64,000 bases of DNA from Erigeron canadensis (taxonomy: Eukaryota; Streptophyta; Magnoliopsida; Asterales; Asteraceae), in contig NC_057765.1 in NCBI RefSeq assembly GCF_010389155.1, positions 24,244,980 through 24,308,979 on the forward strand, given 5' to 3'. Below are positions 35,998 through 46,062 of the stretch, one piece after another; within the stretch, counting starts at the first letter, position 1, and the number at the start of each line of letters is the position of its first letter. Under the pieces are notes generated by a model. That model was not told the DNA's origin. It searched no databases and worked only from the letters and a program-made list of their open reading frames with translations. The position numbers and the translations under genes were made by a program.

Positions 35998-36615
35998 TCA
36001 AGTGTTTATATGTAAATCATAAGTCTCCATGGTTTCAACATATGAGAGATCAACCCTTCCAACTCTAAGCTTTCTTTGGTCATTTGATAGCTTCTGGATT
36101 GTATGGAACTCCATTATACAGTTGATAACATGAATCATAGAACTAGAATCACTCACACATGTATCAATAAGTACATTAAACATAAATAAATCAAATATTA
36201 CATGTAATAAGTTACCTTTATTAGCTAGCAATTCCTTGCAATTAAGGCAATCTGGGCACAATGAGAATTTGCAGTTAGGATTGCTAGTCAAGGACTTAAA
36301 GCTAGAAGCAACAGCACCATGATTAGCCTTTTAAACTTTATTTGCAGTATTATTATTGTCATATTTTCCTCTTAATGGAATTAGCAGTGGTAGTAAGGTG
36401 AACACTTTAGGTTGACCCAACTTAAGACGAACATTTTCTTGCACACACATTGTTATTCGTTCACTCATCAACCAGTTATCCTTCACAGCATTATATCTAA
36501 TTTTGAAGGTGTCGGAATGAGCAAGCAACAAGGTCATCATAAAATGCATAAGAAATTTGTCAGAGACTTCCATTTTAAGACTCTTAAACTTATGAGTCAT
36601 GTCAGCCATATTCAT
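35998..36615 (-). pseudogene. Copia 1 gag and gag-pre-integrase relic
   Basis: 36331-36615 reads MADMTHKFKSLKMEVSDKF, then FKIRYNAVKDNWLMSERITM and VQENVRLK, a typical Copia gag capsid helix region. 35998-36291 resembles the downstream part leading to pre-integrase (KLSNDQRKLRVGRVDLSY). The zinc knuckle and protease motif are not intact. Several frame breaks separate the pieces. Confidence 0.65.
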
Positions 36616-36689
36616 TATGTGTTCACAAATACTGCTATTTTCTTTGTATTTAAGCTACTTGCATACGCTTTATATATTCCCTCAGATAC

Positions 36690-36880
36690 TTTAGCTATCT
36701 AAGGCAGACTAAGCAATATCTATAAAGTAAGGGAACTAAAGTAATGCCTAAAACTAACTAAGGGATAATAATAATGTTCCTCATAATTAGATATCTAAGG
36801 CTTATTAAGTAATGTCTATAATAATGGAACTAACGTAATGCCTAAAATACGTAAGAGGCTAAAGTAATTTTCCTAAGAAT
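36690..36880. repeat. Degenerate repeats in the Copia 1 gag-leader region
   Basis: TAAGGC...TAAGTAATGTCTATAA, then GGAACTAACGTAATGCCTAAAA, recurs about every 100 bp with variation. A second short word, ACCTTTGGGCAG and variants, recurs between 36980 and 37220. Confidence 0.5.
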
Positions 36881-37242
36881 AATGAGACTAAGACCATTAT
36901 ATTAATGAAGCCAGTAATAAGTAAACCTATTGTAAACACCCAAACAATAAGTTAACATAAGACTCTACTTAGAATTTACATCACCTTTGGCCAGAAGTAA
37001 CTAATATCTAAGTACAAATGAGCATTAGGGTCATGCAACACAACGCTTGTCTTTTGACCTTTGGGCACAAAATCAAGAATCGTGTATATTATGCATGAAG
37101 ATAATCCTTTTTAGCACACAAAGAATATTTATCACCTTTGGGCAGAATCAATATACTAAGTGTTCATTATGCCAAAAGGAAAAGAACGCACCATGAGAAT
37201 CACATTTGACCTTTTGGCACAAATGATGAAACCATGTACATT

Positions 37243-37340
37243 AGTGCGAAGCCCCCAAACATTACGGGGGTCCGGGGGCAGCGCCACTAGGAGCGGGGTC
37301 CAAGGGGCGGCAGCCCCTGGCTGGGATCGAGCTGAAAATT
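37243..37340. other. GC-rich island in the Copia 1 leader
   Basis: GAAGCCCCCAAACATTACGG and GGGTCCGGGGGCAGCGCC, then GGGGTCCAAGGGGCGGCAGC: about 100 bp of strongly GC-rich, partly self-complementary sequence within AT-rich DNA. Confidence 0.6.
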
Positions 37341-37499
37341 TTTACCCTTAAAGTGCTATGGTAAAAATGTCTCAGAAAAAATTATTTTTGAAAAATTAGA
37401 GACAAATTCAGCCACAAAGTTATAGGGTAATATAGTAAGCACAAACACATTCATCAGCTAAGATCTTCTTTAGTATAACACGAACTTAAGTCATAACTG

Positions 37500-37790
37500 G
37501 TGACTTAATAAGCACGAAATAGTTAGTAAGTTCGTGATAATGTAAACACGAAGACATCCTTTAGTCGTGGAGACATAAGCACGAAGATGTATTCGGTTCG
37601 TGATGATGTCAGCACGAAGTTGTCATAAGCTCGTGATGACATAAACACAAGTTCGCGTACGATGATAGCTGAAGTTCGAGTGATGACGTAAGTGTGAAGA
37701 TGACGTAAGCACGAAGATGACGTAAGCGCGAAAATGAGTAGAAGTCTTGATGACGTCAGCATGAAGCAGCCATTAGTTCGTCTTCGTGTT
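37500..37790. repeat. Array of TGACG-containing repeats in the Copia 1 leader
   Basis: Degenerate ~17 bp units of the type GATGACGTAAGCACGAA. Four perfect TGACG cores lie between 37684 and 37756, the last inside the palindrome TGACGTCA. More decayed units (GACATAAGCACGAA, GATGTCAGCACGAA) lie to the left. TGACG is the core of as-1/CRE-type plant bZIP sites. It is located just downstream of the element's primer-binding site. Confidence 0.75.
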
Positions 37791-37865
37791 CTTCTTTCTG
37801 CAGATTTTTAGTTCGTGAAAAACATCAAATTCGAACCAAATCATGACTTATAGCTCGTAACCTAG

Positions 37866-37878
37866 CTCTGATATCACA
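37866..37878 (-). other. Primer-binding site of Copia 1
   Basis: Minus strand TGTGATATCAGAGC directly after the LTR end, close to the TGGTATCAGAGC complementary to initiator tRNA-Met used by Copia elements. Confidence 0.75.
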
Positions 37879-38339
37879 TGTTGGAATAAACATGATTCGA
37901 TTCGAGTGATAAAACATCCCCAATCGTCCTGTAGAACTTGTAAGAACATTAAAGCATAACTGCTATTGATTTCGGGTTCCCATAACAAGGTGATTGAGTA
38001 ATAATGGGATGGGAAATTTGTCCAGAACATGATGAACGAATTTAGAGAGAGGAGGCACACGAAAATTAGGGTATAAGGTGTGTGTGTATTAACCTTAACT
38101 TAGGGTTAATGACTCTCTATATATAAGGAGAGTATTTACACTTTAGACTCCTTTGGTGTTTAATGTGTGCATCATTAGTCCTCTTAGTTACAATCACCTA
38201 ATGGGAAACCCTATACTACGTCTCTAAGAGTAAATATTCCCATTATATATTTACTAGACATAGGGATTTCAGTTATCATCAATTATCATATCAGGAATGA
38301 TAGATGATCAGTGACGGTCACACTAACGTGGTTCCAACA
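37879..38339 (-). repeat. 5' LTR of Copia 1
   Basis: 461 bp partner of the LTR at 32220; about 3-4% different by eye. Confidence 0.9.
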
Positions 38340-39104
38340 GAAATCACACAAACGAAAAAGGGTTGCAGAGGCAGAGCCAGAACAAAACAATGATGAGCCT
38401 GCTGCTACACCTGATCTTGTTATTTCACCTACACTCGCATCACAATCACAAACCGGAGTCTCATCACAATCACAAACCGGAGCAGGAAAAGATGTTGCAC
38501 AGTGTCCATTTCATGATAATATCTGTGATTACCTAATATGGAGAGACAAGGTGGAATCGAGGGAGTCGTTTCTAGAGAGATTGAGCAGTCCCATATGGCT
38601 GATCTCACTCATGCGCGGGTGCAGACTGATCAGACCACCACCATATCTTCACCTTCACAATCACATTCTCAAACAACACCACATTTTCTATCACAAACAA
38701 CTCATCAAACCAACACACAATTTTGTCCATCACCCACTAACACAACAATTCCGACTCACACAGATTCTCAACCCCAACCTAGACCACAAGCTCCATTAAC
38801 ACCATCGGTGTCACCACATAAAGCTACACTTTTGGACTATCAACGAATGAGTTTCTGCAACCTTCATGCCTTATTTCACACACGATTACTTCTTGAACTA
38901 AACCTTTCCCCATATGATCAAGACATTCTCTCTATTCTTAACCTATCGACCACAGTAGCCTCTGAAACGGAATCTGGTTCCTCTATGCTCGCATCTAGAC
39001 TTGATCAAATTGTCAATCACCTTCAAAACATTGATAATCGCCTTACTACCCTCGAGTCTTGCCGATCACTTTTCACTTCTTGTCATTGTCATCAGGATTG
39101 ATTC
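38340..39104 (+). pseudogene. Retroelement-associated env/ORF-like gene, right part, with PPT-like tail
   Basis: Removing the Copia element and one target copy, the frame continues from KGKK into SHKRKRVAEAEPEQNND and a Thr/Ser/Gln-rich region. That region has an in-frame duplication (SQSQTGV, SQSQTGA). A frameshift then moves reading to the frame open from 38538 to 39101. It is Pro/Thr/Ser/Gln-rich, then FCNLHALFHTRLLLELNLS, and a helical end (LDQIVNHLQNIDNRLTTLE). Shortly after the stop there is CTGAGGGGGAGATTA (39116-39130), which looks like a polypurine tract. This supports the view that the gene is the last frame of an old LTR element. Confidence 0.55.
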
Positions 39105-39435
39105 TCAGGACCTTCCTGAGGGGGAGATTAGGGAAACTGGTTATATCCATGCTCCGTCAGAACTAATTTAACAAGTCAAGACACCAGCCGTGGTACATCT
39201 GGTGGACCTCACGACTATTAGAGTTTTGACTACAGAAAATTTGATATATTAGTAAATGTGTCGCTCATTGTTGTCAAGTTGAGCTGGGTATTGAATTACC
39301 ACTGTGAACTTTTTCAAATTGACGCTTTCATTAGGTTGAGCGTGTTGGGGGACTTACTATTATAATAACCATATATAATGTTATTTTTGGTGTCAAGTTG
39401 TTGAATTGGCCCATCCTCTTTTGATAATGTAGATG

Positions 39436-41451
39436 CATCATGAAACAACTCAACTCGACTTGACCATTTTTTTTTTTTACAAGTCGACTCTATTTTACCA
39501 ATTCATACTTAGAAAAATTTTAGACAAAGTAAGGTGAAAAACTCGAAATGTTCAAATTCAAAATCTAACAAATTAAAACACCTTAATATGTTATAATAAA
39601 AATATCCTATAAGTTTCAGACCTTGAAAACATCGGATGAAGCTTGGAAAAATTTTTCTTGAAGACAGAGAAACTGCGGTAGCAAGCACGGTCGACCGTGC
39701 TTGGCATCCGTGCTCTCAGAAACTGAACACCAAGAGGAAATACTGCAGACGCTGAGCACGGTCAGCCGTGTCTGCGTCTGTACTCTTACTGCACACACCA
39801 AACATCAAATTTGACTATTAACTCAATTTGTAACATTTTCCAAACTCAAACACAAGTTCCATCACACATCAAATCTGATTTCAAACCTTCATATGATATA
39901 ATTTACAACATAACTCAAGTGGCCATTTGATCATACATCATTTACCCAAGTTAACGTTTATACAAAATAACCATACCTTTTTTTTTAAATCAAAAGGCCA
40001 AAACATGACCATAATTTGCAGAAATTTACTAAGAAACAGGACTACCAAAAAAAATATCAAGAGCATCATGAGCCATATGAGGTAGGATATCTAAGTGTCT
40101 AAACAAAAGATCCATTCTTTCAAGAATGGACAATACCTCCAAGTCTTCTAATCAACCTTTCTTCTACTAACTTCAAATCACCAATACTAGTTCCTTCTTC
40201 CGGAACCACCTATAAAAAGGGAATCAACTAATACGTAAACGAATGCTTAGTGAATATACTTGCATACATTTATGAACACGAGGGAAGGCAACGCACAAAG
40301 GACTATTATATGTAACCTATGACACCGTCGTGCCATACTTACATACTCACCTTTGTACTTTAACGCTATACATGGATCCATATAAGCCAAACAACATAAT
40401 CAATATCACATATCGGGATTCTTAGGTCACGGAGGTTCTTAGGCCTCATACACAAGGGGTTCTTAGGCCCCGCTAATCACATATCGGGATTCTTAGGTCC
40501 CGGAGGTTCTTAGGCCTCATAATCACAATGTTTCACATGGGCTTTGACGCCAAATCGATTTCCATACATGAAGTCCATCATCATATGGAAATCGACCCAA
40601 CGTATACACAAAGGTATGCAAATATACTTACCTCCTTCGCGACTCGAATCAACAACTCAAAATAACCGCAAATGCACAAATTCAAGCTTTCAATCTATCA
40701 TCACATCATAGTATGCATATAAGATAATATTCACTCTTTTGGCTAGCTCAACTTAGCCATACTAGAATATCACTAGCATTCCTAATCCATACCCATCTTA
40801 TTTTGTCATTGAGTTGCATTTCTTTCTCAAAAATTCACTTGACAACTCTATTCATCACTTTCATCATAATATGATTTGACTAGTATAATCATCATTTTCT
40901 CAAAATCAATCTTTTCATGTCAACACATATGTTCTTAGCTAAATTCATTATGCAACTCAAATAACAAACTAGGTTATACAAGAAATTGGGGAAAATTATA
41001 CACAAGTCACATTCTAGCAAAATCCCCAAATTTAGGTATCTCAAGAACCCTAATTTCTCAAAATAATCAAAACTAAGTTAATGGAAATCAATACCTTAAG
41101 AATGGAAGATAAAAGATTAGGGTTTCCAATCACAATTCTTTCCCCTTTCTTTCTTCTAAATTTTGGCCACCACCACACAAGCCCTCAAATTTTCAATATC
41201 TAGTATGATTATTATTATTAATTCACTAGAAGAATTCTTTGATTGATTTTGATTAATTGCATGAGTGAGATTGAGTTACTTGAAATGGAATGAGATGAAG
41301 GTTGAAGAAGGTAATATCCACTATCCATTAAAGTTCCAACTAAATTAACTTCATATCCAAAAATAAAATCTAGAAAATTATTTTAATGTCAAAACTATAA
41401 AAAGAGGTTAATTTCTTTACCTTAAAAACTTTAGTGGGGTGTTACACATCA
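39436..41451 (-). mobile_element. Gypsy solo LTR, 2,006 bp, TSD CATCA
   Basis: The LTR is 39441-41446. On the minus strand it begins TGTAACACCCC, a frequent start of chromovirus (Tekay/Del) LTRs, and it ends GTTGTTTCA. CATCA lies on both sides (39436-39440 and 41447-41451). No internal region remains, so it is a solo LTR. Inside are a 16 bp palindrome GCACGGTCGACCGTGC (39686-39701) and two ~46 bp repeats of ATATCGGGATTCTTAGGTC (40405-40449 and 40475-40521). Confidence 0.88.
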
Positions 41452-41580
41452 GAAGGTTCTTGGTCCTCTGGATGTATGAAATCTATTTACAATTTATAGA
41501 TTTTTCTTTTAATGAAGATCAGAAACTATATTTGCCGTTGGTTTGATCTTATACATTTTTATCGAGTACATTTTTTTTAC

Positions 41581-42440
41581 AACTAACAACGTCATCTCGA
41601 CAATGATTATGAACAAAATATGTTCTGACAAAGATAACGAGGCAAAGTATGTCAAGTATTTTTTTGCAGAGATGAGCGAGATAGCAGGTAAGTTTAACAT
41701 CTCGGGCTACCTGTCGTTTTATAAGACTCTAGACTTGCAAGGATTCGGGACAAAGTTGAAGGATATTGATGTATTGATAGAGAGAAACATTAAAGAGCAT
41801 AAAGAGACGAGATCACTAATGGAAGGACTTGCTCAACATTTTACTGACTATTCAAGGTGATGGAAGTATGGAGATAGAGTTGAGCATAGAGACCATTAAA
41901 GCCTGATCATCTTGGTAATTAACATTATAACTTATTTTATCATCATATATATTGTTGCTTGTATGTGCAAATTGTAACTTATCTATATATCTTTTGCATT
42001 GAATGGAATATAGCAAAACCCATAAATCATCAGATTATCAATAAAAACGCAATAGTCAAAATCGATCATGTTATTGGCAAAATAGACGCTTACAAGAATT
42101 AGACTTCCCAAATTTTCCACATCTGCAAGCAATCGTCAAGGAAACACTACATCTCCACTCGGCTCCCGGCCCGTTCATTCCAAGACAATCAACAAAAGAT
42201 TGTACTTTACGAAGTAACCATACTTCTGCTAAAACTATTGCTTTTGTCGACATATGGGCCCTTGTGGGAGACCCAAGTTGGTGTAACCCACTTGAATTCC
42301 GTCCGAAAAGATTTATATGCATCCATTGGCATTGGATTTGAGTGGACAACATTTCCAAATATTACCATTCGGCAATGGGAGGAGGATGTGTCCTTACATT
42401 TATGGGAAATTTATGTGTCCTTGTGATGTTATCTTTATCG
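41581..42440 (+). pseudogene. Second CYP93A-like P450 relic
   Basis: The first piece (41581-41868) reads TNNVISTMIMNKICSDKDNE and GKFNISGYLSFYKTLDLQGF. After an intron-like gap the second piece (about 42080-42430) reads [54 protein letters not shown] and the heme loop FGNGRRMCP. Order and wording match the copy at 19.6-21.6 kb, in the opposite orientation. The N-terminal third and most of the I-helix are missing, and several stops and shifts are present. The Gly after heme Cys-Pro is replaced here too (Tyr). It is clearly dead. Confidence 0.82.
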
Positions 42441-43854
42441 AGATATTTTTATAATTGAGATTTTTTAATAAACAAAAACTAAATGGGTTTTCTATATAAG
42501 AAAATATTGTGTAAAAAAGTTAACTTTTTTTGGGTTTTTCCTAAGGCGGACAATTGGGTACCTGTTAAGACCTGTTAAAGTACATGTTAAGCAAAAAATG
42601 TACTATGTAACTTTTTCTATTTTTAAAAATAATTGTTTTTAATATTTTAAAGTTCAACATTTAACTTTTTTGATACATAAAACGAATAACTGTCAAACTC
42701 AAATCATCAAAAGCAAGTGTTAAATGAATCATTTTCATGTTTGAAAGCTGAGAATTTTGTGCGCACCGAACCTGTTAAGACACGATCTGCCAGCCTTAAT
42801 TTTTCCCTTCATTGTATTGATCAATTAATATTATATTATATAAAAAAATGCCCCTCTTGTTCAAAGTTCCATGAAGGAATTATATACAAAGGGATAACTT
42901 AGATAATGTTAATATTATTTAAGTTAGATGATGTTCCTTTCATAAAAAATTTTGGAGGGCTTTTTGACATGGGTAAAAAATAATGTGAGTGCAACATCGT
43001 GATGTTAACATTTACTAACATTACCCTTATATAAAATGTCTTTAAAAAATCTCCATTAATCCTTTACATCAATTACTTTTACATCAAATTATGTACATTA
43101 CTCGACGCCGGCTCTACCAATAACAGTCGCCCTCACCATCAAACCGCCGTCGCCATGACCATTACTGTATTGCGCATGTAGCGTGCTAGTAGATGTTTAG
43201 GAAGATTTGAGACCTTTGAGGTGTAATAGTTTAAGTTTAGTGCGGGTAAAATGCTCATAAAAATGGAAATAGAGATTTTTTTAAAATGTGTATCTATTAG
43301 ATTTAGAGTTGTTTATGTGAAGAGTCATGTCCAAAATTATGGTTAGAAAAAATGAGAAAATAAAATTTTAACGCGTTTAACTGATTTGAGTAAAGCAGTT
43401 TGAACATAAGGAAAATCATGTTCGACCGATATTACTGACTTATAGTCTTATACTGCCCAAAAGACTTTGACTCGTGTTTTCCAATCAAAAGTACTTACAT
43501 TTATGGGAAATTTATGCGATATTTTCATGCTTTAGAAATAGAGTAGTAATTTCGATCTTATATTTTTTTTATTTTTTTTTCAGTTTTAGAAGAGAACAAG
43601 GAAAGTTAACATGTCGTTTGCTAAGATACTCATTTCCAAAAATAATTGTCATAGGGTTAATATGAAACCAAAACAAGAGTGGGAAGTGTGAAAATCACTA
43701 TTTCCCTTCCGGCTTCTTTTCCTTTTTTAAGTGGTTTTTTAATTTTTATTTTCTAATTTTTGATGTTTTTTATTTTTTTAATAAAAACTCATTTTAGAAA
43801 AGAAAATTAAAAAAGTTTTTCTCTAAAATAATAAAAAAAAAGTTTATATGGGTA
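42441..43854. other. No gene seen
   Basis: AT-rich DNA with a GC-richer MITE-like patch near 43105-43190 (GCCGTCGCCATGACCATTAC). The words ACATTTATGGGAAATTTATG at 42402 and 43497 are a short direct repeat. Confidence 0.45.
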
Positions 43855-44040
43855 TGTTGAAAACGGATGAAAACGGTATGAGCGTTACCCTTAGCTGATC
43901 TACAAAGGTAGTCACTAGACGCATATAAGAATTATATGGATTTGATGAGCGATGATCCAACGGATGGTGGTCATTTGGATACGGTACAGACGTAAACCTT
44001 AGCTCTATGAGATCTGCCCTTATAATGGTTCTCATAGTTT
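43855..44040. repeat. Diverged copy of the 29.7 kb foldback core
   Basis: GACGCATATAAGAATTATAT, GATTTGATGAGCGATGATCC and GGATACGGTACAGACGTA follow the order of the core at 29690-29820 (GACGCATATGAGAATCGTAT, GATTTGATGGCGGGCGGCGA and so on). Confidence 0.6.
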
Positions 44041-44500
44041 TCAGCTTTATATATAAAATTATTAATCTACAACGTATGGATTTCTTCCCATAAAATATAT
44101 AAAAATATTAATCTACAGCGTACGGATTTTTCCAATAAATACTTGTAACGGTCCATGGTCAACATCTCATTGTCTAGGATACGTGCAAGTCTTTAGCATT
44201 ATACGGTGAGGTTTCCCTGATGTTGTATACTAAATTAATGTTAAAAAAAAACAACGTACGGATTTCTTCCCATAAAAAATGACATATACTCGTAAATGGA
44301 ATATAAAGCCATCATCCATGTAACACAATATAACGACTGAAATACTTACTAAAAATGAATAGAATATCATCTTAAAACGTTCATTGGATATTTGGATTAT
44401 TGGCGGTTTTTAAAGTCCAGTCATCGTTCTTCGATATTATTGCACGTCATTCCATTAAACTACATTATTGCCTCCGTAACAAGCAAAATTTTAAGGTACG

Positions 44501-44643
44501 TGTCTTTCAACTTTCTTTAAGGTACGTGTCTACAAAACACAACTTTTTGAAATTTTAATATTGGCATATTAAAATTTTATAATAACTCGTCTTTCAACTT
44601 TCTTTAAGGTACGTGTCTACAAAACACAACTTTTTGGAAATTT
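44501..44643. repeat. ~56 bp direct repeat beside the hairpin element
   Basis: TCTTTCAACTTTCTTTAAGG followed by TACGTGTCTACAAAACACAA occurs at about 44502 and again at about 44590, with AT-rich DNA between. The second copy leads into the left arm of the hairpin element. Confidence 0.7.
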
Positions 44644-45302
44644 TTTTCAAAACGGGCATCTTTGCCCCAACTTTTGCAAAACAAGTTTTCGTCTTCAAAA
44701 ATTAGTAAAATAAGTATATCCGGCAATGAAAGTGCCGGGTTTGTCCAAATCACTAAGACCCGGCATTGAAAATGCCGGTTTAATCCTACGTGTATGACCA
44801 CCTCGCTGATAGTAGACACCATGTTGAGTACCCGGCAGTTAGAATGCCGGTGTCTGACAAAAAGAAAGGAGTACCCGGAAGTTTGAATGCCGGGTTTAGA
44901 TTTAATACATTATTTGCAAATTGTCCGTGCATGTTTATATTGAAAATATGTACCTTAGCAGCTCCACCTTAACACGTGGCATCCATGGATTCGAACAAAA
45001 AGCAGTTGGAGTAATGGGGTTATAGAACTAAAGATGAACCCGGCATTTACATTGCCGGGTACTGCTGTTTTTTGATGCAACCAACACTTAAACTACCAGT
45101 TCATCAACGTGGCATCTCCTTAGCAAATCTAGCAGCAAAAGGACATACATGCAGGCTTTACAATGTCGGGTTTAAGTGATTTGGACGAACCCGGCACTTC
45201 TGTTGCCGGGTATACTTGTTTTGTAAATTTTTGAAGATGAAAACTTATTTTGCAAAAGTTGTGATAAAGATGTCCGTTTTGGAAAAAAAATCCAACTTTT
45301 TG
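44629..45302. mobile_element. Foldback element carrying seven ACCCGGCA/TGCCGGGT hairpins
   Basis: Terminal inverted repeats of about 110 bp: left AAAACGGGCATCTTTGCCCC and ACTTTTGCAAAACAAGTTTT; right has the complements near 45230-45290. Inside are seven stem-loops of 21-24 nt: 44720-44740, 44757-44780, 44830-44852, 44873-44895, 45038-45060, 45151-45172 (decayed) and 45189-45211. The best ones are ACCCGGCA, a 6-7 nt loop, TGCCGGGT. The loops differ while the stems are nearly constant. No coding frame is supported. Confidence 0.8.
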
Positions 45303-45499
45303 ACACCTTTTATCTGTAACCTTGGCGACACATCAATCAAGAATCTCTGTGTACGTTACCTACCTATAAGCCAACTTCTTTACCTCATCATGAGAGTGAT
45401 CCTGAAAGATTTCTTTGAAGAAAAAAATGATTCTTTTTTTTAACTAATTTCAAAAAATAGATTTTAAAATAAATAAACAAAGGAAAGTTTTCAACTCTA

Positions 45500-46049
45500 A
45501 GTAATTGAGTTATACATATAAGAGTACGGTACGAGATACACCCTTAATAATAAGGGATAGCTGGTGAGATTGAGATTGATAGATCATAAGGGGTTATAAG
45601 TCATAGGACATGTAAAAATTAATTAAAACTTAAGTAGAGTTTGCTAATAACATATGATGATTCAATAATCAACACAAAATATAGTCATAAGTACTGTTTT
45701 TATTAATAAGATCATAAAAGGTTTAAATACAGAAATGGTTTTGAACAAACCTAACAAACAACGATTACAAATGATTACATCGAATAATATTATTTGAATG
45801 ACACAACGGTAACATCAAGACATGACTGCTAGGGAATGTTGAGATCCCTAGGAGCAGTAGTATCATATATATAGCCAAGAGATAATACTTAAAGCCCCCT
45901 CTTCTTTCCAGCTTGTCAAGATGAGTCCCTCATCATTTCACAATGAGCATGTCCAACTTTAGTCCTTAAGTTTCTTCATATATAAAATCCTGCACTAAAC
46001 AACTTAAGTTAGAAACAATACATTGCATAATTAAGCTATATAAATAACA
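45500..46049 (-). repeat. 3' LTR of Copia 2 (outer end uncertain)
   Basis: On the minus strand the LTR starts TGTTATTTATATAG at 46049, right after a polypurine tract. The outer end cannot be fixed because the partner LTR lies beyond the window; about 45.5 kb is an estimate. Confidence 0.55.
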
Positions 46050-46062
46050 CCCCCATAGCTTA
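46050..46062 (-). other. Polypurine tract of Copia 2
   Basis: Minus strand TAAGCTATGGGGG, a few bases after the pol stop region and directly before the LTR. Confidence 0.65.

Larger units (their letters stand above)
32220..38339 (-). mobile_element. Copia LTR retrotransposon 1, degenerate, TSD GAAAT
   Basis: 6,120 bp, flanked by GAAAT at 32215-32219 and 38340-38344. The LTRs are 461 bp each (32220-32680 and 37879-38339; TGTTGGAATA...GGTTCCAACA), differing at about 16 positions by eye. A primer-binding site next to the right LTR and a purine tract next to the left LTR put the element on the minus strand. The gag, protease-proximal, integrase and reverse-transcriptase traces are in the correct Copia order (36.6 to 33.6 kb) but shredded by stops and indels. 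The element splits an older retroelement gene. Confidence 0.9.

Noticed and set aside
38311..38799. A separate gene starting in the Copia LTR
   Set aside because: Its first codons are LTR sequence; the real frame enters from the left half of the interrupted gene across the GAAAT target site.
44720..45211. CRISPR-like array
   Set aside because: The repeats are short hairpins with irregular spacing inside a TIR element of plant DNA; no direct-repeat/spacer regularity and no cas genes.
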